Origin: Platycnemis pennipes
Taxonomy: Eukaryota; Arthropoda; Insecta; Odonata; Platycnemididae
DNA length: 64,000 nucleotides
Direction: 5' to 3'
Assembly: GCA_933228895.1 (NCBI GenBank)
Contig: OW121854.1
Location: forward strand, 13,023,131 to 13,087,130
Below, one piece after another: positions 20,128 through 34,060 of this stretch; position 1 is the stretch's first letter; each line of letters opens with the position of its first letter. The notes below the pieces were generated by a model. That model was not told where the DNA came from. It worked only from the letters and a program-made list of their open reading frames with translations, and made no database searches. The translations under genes were made by a program, and so were the position numbers.

Positions 20128-23100
20128 AAATGATTTATTCTCTGTGGAAAATTTGCTATTGTGCAATATTAGCGGCTAATGCAGTTAAAGTTTTCACGGC
20201 TAGTTCGTGGACCTTTGAATTTCGTAACACAAAAACTGTTCTAAAAATATCCTCGCTCGTATTTTCCTGAAACAATTCTTTAAAAAACATTGGATAACAC
20301 CAAATTAGAACAAATACGTGTGATGTTAATGAAAAAAATTGGAAATCATAAAATTATAGGTGCCAAGTTAGGAACAAAAAAATTGTTCGGAAAATATCTG
20401 CGCTCGTATTTTCCTGAAATAATTCATAAAAAACATTGGATCACACCAAAATTGAACAAATACGAGTGATGGTAATGAAAAAAATTGGAAATCATAAAAT
20501 GAAAGGTGCAAAGTTAAGAACACAAACATTGTTCTGAAATTATCTGCGCTCGTATTTTCCTGAAATAATTCATAAAAAACATTTGATAAGACACAAATTT
20601 GAACAAATGCGTGTGATGTTAATGAAAAAAATTGTGAATCATAAAATGAAAGGTGCAAAGTTAAGAACACAAACATTGTTCTGAAATTATTTGCGCTACT
20701 ATTTTCCTGAAATAATTAATAAAAAACATTGGATTACACTAAAATTGAACAGATACGAGTGATGGTAATGAAAAAAATTGGAAATAAAAAAATTATGGGT
20801 GCCAATTTAAAAACACAAAAATTGATCTGAAATTATTTGCGCTACTATTTTCCTGAAATAATTCTAAAAAAAACATTGGATAAGACCAAATTTGAACAAA
20901 TACGTGTATTGTTAATGAAAAAAATTGGAAATCATAAAATGAAAGGTGCAAAGTTAAGAACACAAAAATTGTTCTGAAATTATTTGCGCTACTATTTTCC
21001 TGAAATAATTCTTAAAAAACATTGGATCACACCAAAATTTAACAAATACGAGTGATGGTAATGAAAAAAATTGGAAATCATAAAATGAAAGGTGCAAAGT
21101 TAAGAACACAAACATTGTTCTGAAATGATCTGCGCTCGTATTTTCCTGAAATAATTCTTAAAAAACATTGGATCACACCAAAATTGAACAAATACGTGTG
21201 ATGTTAATGAAAAAAATTGGAAATCATAAAATGAAAGGTGCAAAGTTAAGAACACAAAAATTGTTCTGAAATTATTTGCGCTATTATTTTCCTGAAATAA
21301 TTCTTAAAAACATTGGATCACACCAAAATTTAACAAATACGAGTGATGGTAATGAAAAAAATTGGAAATCATAAAATGAAAGGTGCAAAGTTAAGAACAC
21401 AAACATTGTTCTGAAATTATTTGTGCTACTATTTTCCTGAAATAATTCTTAAAAAAACATTGGATAAGACCAAATTTGAACAAAAACGTGTGATGTTAAC
21501 GAAAAAAATTGAAAATCATAAAATGAAAGGTGCAAAGTAAGAACACAAACATTGTTATGAAATTATCTGCGCTCGTATTTTCATGAAATAATTCTTAAAA
21601 AACATTGGATCACACCAAAATTGAACAAATACGAGTGATGGTAATGAAAAAAATTGGAAATAAAAAAATTATGGGTGACAATTTAAAAACACAAAAATTG
21701 TTCTGAAATTATTTGCGCTTCTATTTTCCTGAAATAATTCTTAAAAAACATTGGATCACACCAAAATTGAACAAATACGTGTGATGTTAATGAAAAAAAT
21801 TGGAAATCATAAAATGAAAGGTGCAAAGTTAAGAACACAGACATTGTTATGAAATTATTTGCGCTACTATTTTCCTGAAATAATTCTTAAAAAACATTGG
21901 ATCACACCAAAATTGAACAAATACGTGTGATGTTAATGAAAAAAATTGGAAATCATAAAATGAAAGGTGCAAAGTTAAGAACACAAAAATTGTTCTGAAA
22001 TTATTTGCGCTATTATTTTCCTGAATTAATTCTTAAAAAACATTGGATCACACCAAAATTTAAAATATACGAGTGATGGTAATGAAAAAAATTGGAAATC
22101 ATAAAATGAAAGGTGCAAAGTTAAGAACACAAACATGGTTCTGAAATTATTTGCGCTACTATTTTCCTGAAATAATTCTTAAAAAACATTGGATCACACC
22201 AAAATTGAACAAATACGTGTAATGGTAATGAAAAAAATTGGAAATAAAAAAATAATGGGTGCCAATTTAAGAACACAAAAATTGTTCTGAAATTATTTGC
22301 GCTACTATTTTCCTGAAATAATTCTTAAAAAACATTGGAAAAGACCAAATTTGAACAAATACGTGTGATGTTAATGAAAAAAGTTGGAAATCATAAAATG
22401 AAAGGTGCAAAGTTAAGAACACAAACATTGTTCTGAAATTATTTGTGCTACTATTTTCCTGAAATAATTCTTAAAAAAACATTGGATAAGACCAAATTTG
22501 AACAAATACGTGTGATGTTAATGAAAAAAATTGGAAATCATAAAATGAAAGGTGCAAAGTTAAGAACACAAAAATTGTTCTGAAATTATTTGCGCTACTA
22601 TTTTCCTGAAATAATTCTTAAAAAACATTGGATCACACCAAAATTTAACAAATACGAGTGATGGCAATGAAAAAAATTGGAAATCATAAAATGAAAGGTG
22701 CAAAGTTAAGAACACAAACATTGTTCTGAAATTATTTGCGCTACTATTTTCCTGAAATAATTCTTAAAAAAACATTGGATAAGACCAAATTTGAACAAAT
22801 ACGTGTGATGTTAATGAAAAAAATTGGAAATCATAAAATGAAAGGTGCAAAGTTAAGAACACAAACATTGTTCTGAAATTATCTGCGCTCGTATTTTCAT
22901 GAAATAATTCTTAAAAAACATTGGATCACACCAAAATTGAACAAATACGAGTGATGGTAATGAAAAAAATTGGAAATAAAAAAATAATGGGTGCCAAGGT
23001 AAGAACACAAAAATTGTTCTGAAATTATTTGCGCTACTATTTTCCTGAAATAATTCTTAAAAAACATTGGATAAGACCAAATTTGTACAAATACGTGTGA

Positions 23101-23234
23101 TGTTAATGAAAAAAGTTGGAAATCATAAAATGAAAGGTGCAAAGTTAAGAACACAAACATTGTTCTGAAATTATCTGCGCTCGTATTTTCCTGAAATAAT
23201 TCATAAAAAACATTGGATCACACCAAAATTGAAC

Positions 23235-26200
23235 AAATACGTGTGATGGTAATGAAAAAAATTGGAAATAAAAAAATAATGGGTGCCAATTTAAGAACAC
23301 AAAAATTGTTCTGAAATTATTTGCGCTACTATTTTCCTGAAATAATTCTTAAAAAACATTGGAAAAGACCAAATTTGAACAAATACGTGTGATGTTAATG
23401 AAAAAAGTTGGAAATCATAAAATGAAAGGTGCTAAGTTAAGAACACAAACATTGTTCTGAAATTATTTGTGCTACTATTTTCCTGAAATAATTCTAAAAA
23501 AAACATTGGATAAGACCAAATTTGAACAAAAACGTGTGATGTTAACGAAAAAAATTGAAAATCATAAAATGAAAGGTGCAAAGTAAGAACACAAACATTG
23601 TTATGAAATTATCTGCGCTCGTATTTTCATGAAATAATTCTTAAAAAACATTGGATCACACCAAAATTGAACAAATACGAGTGATGGTAATGAAAAAAAT
23701 TGGAAATAAAAATATTATGGGTGACAATTTAAAAACACAAAAATTGTTCTGAAATTATTTGCGCTTCTATTTTCCTGAAATAATTCTTAAAAAACATTGG
23801 ATCACACCAAAATTGAACAAATACGTGTGATGTTAATGAAAAAAATTGGAAATCATAAAATGAAAGGTGCAAAGTTAAGAACACAGACATTGTTATGAAA
23901 TTATTTGCGCTACTATTTTCCTGAAATAATTCTTAAAAAACATTGGATCACACCAAAATTGAACAAATACGTGTGATGTTAATGAAAAAAATTGGAAATC
24001 ATAAAATGAAAGGTGCAAAGTTAAGAACACAAAAATTGTTCTGAAATTATTTGCGCTATTATTTTCCTGAATTAATTCTTAAAAAACATTGGATCACAGC
24101 AAAATTTAACAAATACGAGTGATGGTAATGAAAAAAATTGGAAATCATAAAATGAAAGGTGCAAAGTTAAGAACACAAACATTGTTCTGAAATTATTTGC
24201 GCTACTATTTTCCTGAAATAATTCTTAAAAAACATTGGAAAAGACCAAATTTGAACAAATACGTGTGATGTTAATGAAAAAAATTGGAAATCATAAAATG
24301 AAAGGTGCAAAGTTAAGAACACAAACATTGTTATGAAATTATTTGCGCTATTATTTTCCTGAAATAATTCTTAAAAAACATTGGAAAAGACCAAATTTGA
24401 ACAAATACGTGTGATGTTAATGAAAAAAGTTGGAAATCATAAAATGAAAGGTGCAAAGTTAAGAACACAAACATTGTTCTGAAATTATTTGCGCTACTAT
24501 TTTCCTGAAATAATTCTAAAAAAAACATTGGATAAGACCAAATTTGAATAAATACGTGTGATGTTAATGAAAAAAGTTGGAAATCATAAAATGAAAGGTG
24601 CAAAGTTAAGAACACAAACATTGTTCTGAAATTATTTGTGCTACTATTTTCCTGAAATAATTCTTAAAAAAACATTGGATAAGACCAAATTTGAACAAAT
24701 ACGTGTGATGTTAATGAAAAAAATTGGAAATCATAAAATGAAAGGTGCAAAGTTAAGAACACAAACATTGTTCTGAAATTATTTGTGCTACTATTTTCCT
24801 GAAATAATTCTTAAAAAAACATTGGATAAGACCAAATTTGAACAAATACGTGTGATGTTAATGAAAAAAATTGGAAATCATAAAATGAAAGGTGCAAAGT
24901 TAAGAACACAAAAATTGTTCTGAAATTATTTGCGCTACTATTTTCCTGAAATAATTCTTAAAAAACATTGGATCACACCAAAATTTAACAAATACGAGTG
25001 ATGGTAATGAAAAAAATTGGAAATCATAAAATGAAAGGTGCAAAGTTAAGAACACAAACATTGTTCTGAAACAATTTGCGCTACTATTTTCCTGAAATAA
25101 TTCTTAAAAAAACATTGGATAAGACTAAATTTGAACAAATACGTGTGATGTTAATGAAAAAAATTGGAAATCATAAAATGAAAGGTGCAAAGTTAAGAAC
25201 ACAAAAATTGTTCTGAAATTATTTGCGCTATTATTTTCCTGAATTAATTCTTAAAAAACATTGGATCACACCAAAATTTAACAAATACGAGTGATGGTAA
25301 TGAAAAAAATTGGAAATCATAAAATGAAAGGTGCAAAGTTAAGAACACAAACATTGTTCTGAAATTATTTGCGCTACTATTTTCCTGAAATAATTCTTAA
25401 AAAACATTGGATCACACCAAAATTGAACAAATACGTGTGATGTTAATGAAAAAAATTGGAAATCATAAAATGAAAGGTGCAAAGTTAAGAACACAAACAT
25501 TGTTATGAAATTATTTGCGCTATTATTTTCCTGAATTAATTCTTAAAAAACATTGGAAAAGACCAAATTTGAACAAATACGTGTGATGTTAATGAAAAAA
25601 GTTGGAAATCATAAAATGAAAGGTGCAAAGTTAAGAACACAAACATTGTTCTGAAATTATTTGCGCTACTATTTTCCTGAAATAATTCTAAAAAAAACAT
25701 TGGATAAGACCAAATTTGAACAAATACGTGTGATGTTAATGAAAAAAATTGGAAATAAAAAAATAATGGGTGCCAATTTAAGAACACAAAAATTGTTCTG
25801 AAATTATTTGCGCTACTATTTTCCTGAAATAATTCTTAAAAAACATTGGATCACACCAAAATTTAACAAATACGAGTGATGGTAATGAAAAAAATTGGAA
25901 ATCATAAAATGAAAGGTGCAAAGTTAAGAACACAAACATTGTTCTGAAATTATTTGCGCTTCTATTTTCCTGAAATAATTCTTAACAAACATAGGATAGG
26001 ACCAAATTTGAACAAATACGTGTGATGTTAATGAAAAAAGTTGGAAATCATAAAATGAAAGGTGCAAAGTTAAGAACACAAACATTGTTCTGAAATTATC
26101 TGCGCTCGTATTTTCCTGAAATAATTCTTAAAAAACATTGGATCATACCAAAATTGAACCAATACGTGTGATGTTAATGAAAAAAATTGGAAATCATAAA

Positions 26201-29200
26201 ATGAAAGGTGCAAAGTTAAGAACACAAAAATTGTTCTGAAATTTTTTGCGCTATTATTTTCCTGAATTAATTCTTAAAAAACATTGGAAAAGACCAAATT
26301 TGAACAAATACGTGTGATGTTAATTAAAAAAAAAGTTGGAAATCATAAAATGAAAGGTGCAAAGTTAAGAACACAAACATTGTTCTGAAATTATTTGCGC
26401 TACTATTTTCCTGAAATAATTCTAAAAAAAACATTGGATAAGACCAAATTTGAACAAATACGTGTGATGTTAATGAAAAAAATTGGAAATAAAAAAATAA
26501 TGGGTGCCAATTTAAGAACACAAAAATTGTTCTGAAATTATTTGCGCTACTATTTTCCTGAAATAATTCTTAAAAAACATTGGATCACACCAAAATTTAA
26601 CAAATACGAGTGATGGTAATGAAAAAAATTGGAAATCATAAAATGAAAGGTGCAAAGTTAAGAACACAAACATTGTTCTGAAATTATTTGCGCTACTATT
26701 TTCCTGAAATAATTCTAAAAAAAACATTGGATAAGACCAAATTTGAACAAATACGTGTGATGTTAATGAAAAAAATTGGAAATAAAAAAATAATGGGTGC
26801 CAATTTAAGAACACAAAAATTGTTCTGAAATTATTTGCGCTACTATTTTCCTGAAATAATTCTTAAAAAACATTGGAAAAGACCAAATTTGAACAAATAC
26901 GTGTGATGTTAATGAAAAAAGTTGGAAATCATAAAATGAAAGGTGCTAAGTTAAGAACACAAACATTGTTCTGAAATTATTTGTGCTACTATTTTCCTGA
27001 AATAATTCTAAAAAAAACATTGGATAAGACCAAATTTGAACAAAAACGTGTGATGTTAACGAAAAAAATTGAAAATCATAAAATGAAAGGTGCAAAGTAA
27101 GAACACAAACATTGTTATGAAATTATCTGCGCTCGTATTTTCATGAAATAATTCTTAAAAAACATTGGATCACACCAAAATTGAACAAAAATGAGTGATG
27201 GTAATGAAAAAAATTGGAAATAAAAATATTATGGGTGACAATTTAAAAACACAAAAATTGTTCTGAAATTATTTGCGCTTCTATTTTCCTGAAATTATTC
27301 TTAAAAAACATTGGATCACACCAAAATTGAACAAATACGTGTGATGTTAATGAAAAAAATTGGAAATCATAAAATGAAAGGTGCAAATTTAAGAACACAG
27401 ACATTGTTATGAAATTATTTGCGCTACTATTTTCCTGAAATAATTCTTAAAAAACATTGGATCACATCAAAATTGAACAAATACGTGTGATGTTAATGAA
27501 AAAAATTGGAAATCATAAAATGAAAGGTGCAAAGTTAAGAACACAAAAATTGTTCTGAAATTATTTGCGCTATTATTTTCCTGAATTAATTCTTAAAAAA
27601 CATTGGATCACACCAAAATTTAACAAATACGAGTGATGGTAATGAAAAAAATTGGAAATCATAAAATGAAAGGTGCAAAGTTAAGAACACAAACATTGTT
27701 CTGAAATTATTTGCGCTACTATTTTCCTGAAATAATTCTTAAAAAACATTGGATCACACCAAAATTGAACAAATACGTGTGATGTTAATGAAAAAAATTA
27801 GAAATCATAAAATGAAAGGTGCAAAGTTAAGAACACAAACATTGTTATGAAATTATTTGCGCTATTATTTTCCTGAATTAATTCTTAAAAAACATTGGAA
27901 AAGACCAAATTTGAACAAATACGTGTGATGTTAATGAAAAAAGTTGGAAATCATAAAATGAAAGGTGCAAAGTTAAGAACACAAACATTGTTCTGAAATT
28001 ATTTGCGCTACTATTTTCCTGAAATAATTCTAAAAAAAACATTGGATAAGACCAAATTTGAACAAATACGTGTGATGTTAATGAAAAAAATTGGAAATAA
28101 AAAAATAATGGGTGCCAATTTAAGAACACAAAAATTGTTCTGAAATTATTTGCGCTACTATTTTCCTGAAATAATTCTTAAAAAACATTGGATCACACCA
28201 AAATTTAACAAATACGAGTGATGGTAATGAAAAAAATTGGAAATCATAAAATGAAAGGTGCAAAGTTAAGAACACAAACATTGTTCTGAAATTATTTGCG
28301 CTATTATTTTCCTGAAATAATTCTTAAAAAACATTGGAAAAGACCAAATTTGAACAAATACGTGTGATGTTAATGAAAAAAGTTGGAAATCATAAAATGA
28401 AAGGTGCAAAGTTAAGAACACAAACATTGTTATGAAATTATTTGCGCTATTATTTTCCTGAAATAATTCTTAAAAAACATTGGAAAAGACCAAATTTGAA
28501 CAAATACGTGTGATGTTAATGAAAAAAGTTGGAAATCATAAAATGAAAGGTGCAAAGTTAAGAACACAAACATTGTTCTGAAATTATTTGCGCTACTATT
28601 TTCCTGAAATAATTCTAAAAAAAACATTGGATAAGACCAAATTTGAATGAATACGTGTGATGGTAATGAAAAAAATTGGAAATAAAAAAATAATGGGTGC
28701 CAATTTAAGAACACAAAAATTGTTCTGAAATTATTTGCGCTACTATATTCCTGAAATAATTCTTAAAAAACATTGGAAAAGACCAAATTTGAACAAATAC
28801 GTGTGATGTTAATGAAAAAAGTTGGAAATCATAAAATGAAAGGTGCTAAGTTAAGAACACAAACATTGTTCTGAAATTATTTGTGCTACTATTTTCCTGA
28901 AATAATTCTAAAAAAAACATTGGATAAGACCAAATTTGAACAAAAACGTGTGATGTTAACGAAAAAAATTGAAAATCATAAAATGAAAGGTGCAAAGTAA
29001 GAACACAAACATTGTTATGAAATTATCTGCGCTCGTATTTTCATGAAATAATTCTTAAAAAACATTGGATCACACCAAAATTGAACAAATACGAGTGATG
29101 GTAATGAAAAAAATTGGAAATAAAAATATTATGGGTGACAATTTAAAAACACAAAAATTGTTCTGAAATTATTTGCGCTTCTATTTTCCTGAAATAATTC

Positions 29201-32200
29201 TTAAAAAACATTGGATCACACCAAAATTGAACAAATACGTGTGATGTTAATGAAAAAAATTGGAAATCATAAAATGAAAGGTGCAAAGTTAAGAACACAG
29301 ACATTGTTATGAAATTATTTGCGCTACTATTTTCCTGAAATAATTCTTAAAAAACATTGGATCACACCAAAATTGAACAAATACGTGTGATGTTAATGAA
29401 AAAAATTGGAAATCATAAAATGAAAGGTGCAAAGTTAAGAACACAAAAATTGTTCTGAAATTATTTGCGCTATTATTTTCCTGAATTAATTCTTAAAAAA
29501 CATTGGATCACAGCAAAATTTAACAAATACGAGTGATGGTAATGAAAAAAATTGGAAATCATAAAATGAAAGGTGCAAAGTTAAGAACACAAACATTGTT
29601 CTGAAATTATTTGCGCTACTATTTTCCTGAAATAATTCTTAAAAAACATTGGAAAAGACCAAATTTGAACAAATACGTGTGATGTTAATGAAAAAAATTG
29701 GAAATCATAAAATGAAAGGTGCAAAGTTAAGAACACAAACATTGTTATGAAATTATTTGCGCTATTATTTTCCTGAAATAATTCTTAAAAAACATTGGAA
29801 AAGACCAAATTTGAACAAATACGTGTGATGTTAATGAAAAAAGTTGGAAATCATAAAATGAAAGGTGCAAAGTTAAGAACACAAACATTGTTCTGAAATT
29901 ATTTGCGCTACTATTTTCCTGAAATAATTCTAAAAAAAACATTGGATAAGACCAAATTTGAATAAATACGTGTGATGTTAATGAAAAAAGTTGGAAATCA
30001 TAAAATGAAAGGTGCAAAGTTAAGAACACAAACATTGTTCTGAAATTATTTGTGCTACTATTTTCCTGAAATAATTCTTAAAAAAACATTGGATAAGACC
30101 AAATTTGAACAAATACGTGTGATGTTAATGAAAAAAATTGGAAATCATAAAATGAAAGGTGCAAAGTTAAGAACACAAAAATTGTTCTGAAATTATTTGC
30201 GCTACTATTTTCCTGAAATAATTCTTAAAAAACATTGGATCACACCAAAATTTAACAAATACGAGTGATGGTAATGAAAAAAATTGGAAATCATAAAATG
30301 AAAGGTGCAAAGTTAAGAACACAAACATTGTTCTGAAACAATTTGCGCTACTATTTTCCTGAAATAATTCTTAAAAAAACATTGGATAAGACTAAATTTG
30401 AACAAATACGTGTGATGTTAATGAAAAAAATTGGAAATCATAAAATGAAAGGTGCAAAGTTAAGAACACAAAAATTGTTCTGAAATTATTTGCGCTATTA
30501 TTTTCCTGAATTAATTCTTAAAAAACATTGGATCACACCAAAATTTAACAAATACGAGTGATGGTAATGAAAAAAATTGGAAATCATAAAATGAAAGGTG
30601 CAAAGTTAAGAACACAAACATTGTTCTGAAATTATTTGCGCTACTATTTTCCTGAAATAATTCTTAAAAAACATTGGATCACACCAAAATTGAACAAATA
30701 CGTGTGATGTTAATGAAAAAAATTGGAAATCATAAAATGAAAGGTGCAAAGTTAAGAACACAAACATTGTTATGAAATTATTTGCGCTATTATTTTCCTG
30801 AATTAATTCTTAAAAAACATTGGAAAAGACCAAATTTGAACAAATACGTGTGATGTTAATGAAAAAAGTTGGAAATCATAAAATGAAAGGTGCAAAGTTA
30901 AGAACACAAACATTGTTCTGAAATTATTTGCGCTACTATTTTCCTGAAATAATTCTAAAAAAAACATTGGATAAGACCAAATTTGAACAAATACGTGTGA
31001 TGTTAATGAAAAAAATTGGAAATAAAAAAATAATGGGTGCCAATTTAAGAACACAAAAATTGTTCTGAAATTATTTGCGCTACTATTTTCCTGAAATAAT
31101 TCTTAAAAAACATTGGATCACACCAAAATTTAACAAATACGAGTGATGGTAATGAAAAAAATTGGAAATCATAAAATGAAAGGTGCAAAGTTAAGAACAC
31201 AAACATTGTTCTGAAATTATTTGCGCTTCTATTTTCCTGAAATAATTCTTAACAAACATAGGATAGGACCAAATTTGAACAAATACGTGTGATGTTAATG
31301 AAAAAAGTTGGAAATCATAAAATGAAAGGTGCAAAGTTAAGAACACAAACATTGTTCTGAAATTATCTGCGCTTGTATTTTCCTGAAATAATTCTTAAAA
31401 AACATTGGATCATACCAAAATTGAACCAATACGTGTGATGTTAATGAAAAAAATTGGAAATCATAAAATGAAAGGTGCAAAGTTAAGAACACAAAAATTG
31501 TTCTGAAATTTTTTGCGCTATTATTTTCCTGAATTAATTCTTAAAAAACATTGGAAAAGACCAAATTTGAACAAATACGTGTGATGTTAATTAAAAAAAA
31601 AGTTGGAAATCATAAAATGAAAGGTGCAAAGTTAAGAACACAAACATTGTTCTGAAATTATTTGCGCTACTATTTTCCTGAAATAATTCTAAAAAAAACA
31701 TTGGATAAGACCAAATTTGAACAAATACGTGTGATGTTAATGAAAAAAATTGGAAATAAAAAAATAATGGGTGCCAATTTAAGAACACAAAAATTGTTCT
31801 GAAATTATTTGCGCTACTATTTTCCTGAAATAATTCTTAAAAAACATTGGATCACACCAAAATTTAACAAATACGAGTGATGGTAATGAAAAAAATTGGA
31901 AATCATAAAATGAAAGGTGCAAAGTTAAGAACACAAACATTGTTCTGAAATTATTTGCGCTACTATTTTCCTGAAATAATTCTAAAAAAAACATTGGATA
32001 AGACCAAATTTGAACAAATACGTGTGATGTTAATGAAAAAAATTGGAAATAAAAAAATAATGGGTGCCAATTTAAGAACACAAAAATTGTTCTGAAATTA
32101 TTTGCGCTACTATTTTCCTGAAATAATTCTTAAAAAACATTGGAAAAGACCAAATTTGAACAAATACGTGTGATGTTAATGAAAAAAGTTGGAAATCATA

Positions 32201-34060
32201 AAATGAAAGGTGCTAAGTTAAGAACACAAACATTGTTCTGAAATTATTTGTGCTACTATTTTCCTGAAATAATTCTAAAAAAAACATTGGATAAGACCAA
32301 ATTTGAACAAAAACGTGTGATGTTAACGAAAAAAATTGAAAATCATAAAATGAAAGGTGCAAAGTAAGAACACAAACATTGTTATGAAATTATCTGCGCT
32401 CGTATTTTCATGAAATAATTCTTAAAAAACATTGGATCACACCAAAATTGAACAAAAATGAGTGATGGTAATGAAAAAAATTGGAAATAAAAATATTATG
32501 GGTGACAATTTAAAAACACAAAAATTGTTCTGAAATTATTTGCGCTTCTATTTTCCTGAAATTATTCTTAAAAAACATTGGATCACACCAAAATTGAACA
32601 AATACGTGTGATGTTAATGAAAAAAATTGGAAATCATAAAATGAAAGGTGCAAATTTAAGAACACAGACATTGTTATGAAATTATTTGCGCTACTATTTT
32701 CCTGAAATAATTCTTAAAAAACATTGGATCACATCAAAATTGAACAAATACGTGTGATGTTAATGAAAAAAATTGGAAATCATAAAATGAAAGGTGCAAA
32801 GTTAAGAACACAAAAATTGTTCTGAAATTATTTGCGCTATTATTTTCCTGAATTAATTCTTAAAAAACATTGGATCACACCAAAATTTAACAAATACGAG
32901 TGATGGTAATGAAAAAAATTGGAAATCATAAAATGAAAGGTGCAAAGTTAAGAACACAAACATTGTTCTGAAATTATTTGCGCTACTATTTTCCTGAAAT
33001 AATTCTTAAAAAACATTGGATCACACCAAAATTGAACAAATACGTGTGATGTTAATGAAAAAAATTAGAAATCATAAAATGAAAGGTGCAAAGTTAAGAA
33101 CACAAACATTGTTATGAAATTATTTGCGCTATTATTTTCCTGAATTAATTCTTAAAAAACATTGGAAAAGACCAAATTTGAACAAATACGTGTGATGTTA
33201 ATGAAAAAAGTTGGAAATCATAAAATGAAAGGTGCAAAGTTAAGAACACAAACATTGTTCTGAAATTATTTGCGCTACTATTTTCCTGAAATAATTCTAA
33301 AAAAAACATTGGATAAGACCAAATTTGAACAAATACGTGTGATGTTAAAGAAAAAAATTGGAAATAAAAAAATAATGGGTGCCAATTTAAGAACACAAAA
33401 ATTGTTCTGAAATTATTTGCGCTACTATTTTCCTGAAATAATTCTTAAAAAACATTGGATCACACCAAAATTTAACAAATACGAGTGATGGTAATGAAAA
33501 AAATTGGAAATCATAAAATGAAAGGTGCAAAGTTAAGAACACAAACATTGTTCTGAAATTATTTGCGCTATTATTTTCCTGAAATAATTCTTAAAAAACA
33601 TTGGAAAAGACCAAATTTGAACAAATACGTGTGATGTTAATGAAAAAAGTTGGAAATCATAAAATGAAAGGTGCAAAGTTAAGAACACAAACATTGTTAT
33701 GAAATTATTTGCGCTATTATTTTCCTGAAATAATTCTTAAAAAACATTGGAAAAGACCAAATTTGAACAAATACGTGTGATGTTAATGAAAAAAGTTGGA
33801 AATCATAAAATGAAAGGTGCAAAGTTAAGAACACAAACATTGTTCTGAAATTATTTGCGCTACTATTTTCCTGAAATAATTCTAAAAAAAACATTGGATA
33901 AGACCAAATTTGAATAAATACGTGTGATGTTAATGAAAAAAGTTGGAAATCATAAAATGAAAGGTGCAAAGTTAAGAACACAAACATTGTTCTGAAATTA
34001 TTTGTGCTACTATTTTCCTGAAATAATTCTTAAAAAAACATTGGATAAGACCAAATTTGA
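23235..34060. repeat. Tandem block duplication of about 5.3-5.4 kb in satellite B
   Basis: Variant landmarks recur with a fixed offset. The rare GGTGCTAAGTT at 23,430 recurs at 28,844 (offset 5,414), and that at 26,943 recurs at 32,211 (5,268). Segments at 25,536, 26,324, 26,512 and 27,878 recur 5,267 bp later. The change of offset by 147 bp, between about 24,620 and 25,530, means one monomer was lost or gained after duplication. Smaller duplications lie inside the block (for example 25,536 and 27,878). Confidence 0.85.

Larger units (their letters stand above)
19670..20228. repeat. Two tandem 325-bp tRNA-like units at the satellite orientation switch
   Basis: Non-satellite DNA of higher GC content. 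Shared blocks lie 325 bp apart: TTTCTATCTTGTTC, TTTCCACAGAGAAA (19,712 and 20,037), a tRNA-like cloverleaf, TCTCTGTGGAAAATTT, and TTTTCACGGCTAGTTCGTGG followed by ACCTTTGAATTTCGT. The first unit continues with about 110 bp (19,900-20,005) that the second lacks, because the second passes directly into satellite B after TTCGTAACAC. No protein-coding frame here is convincing. Confidence 0.85.
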
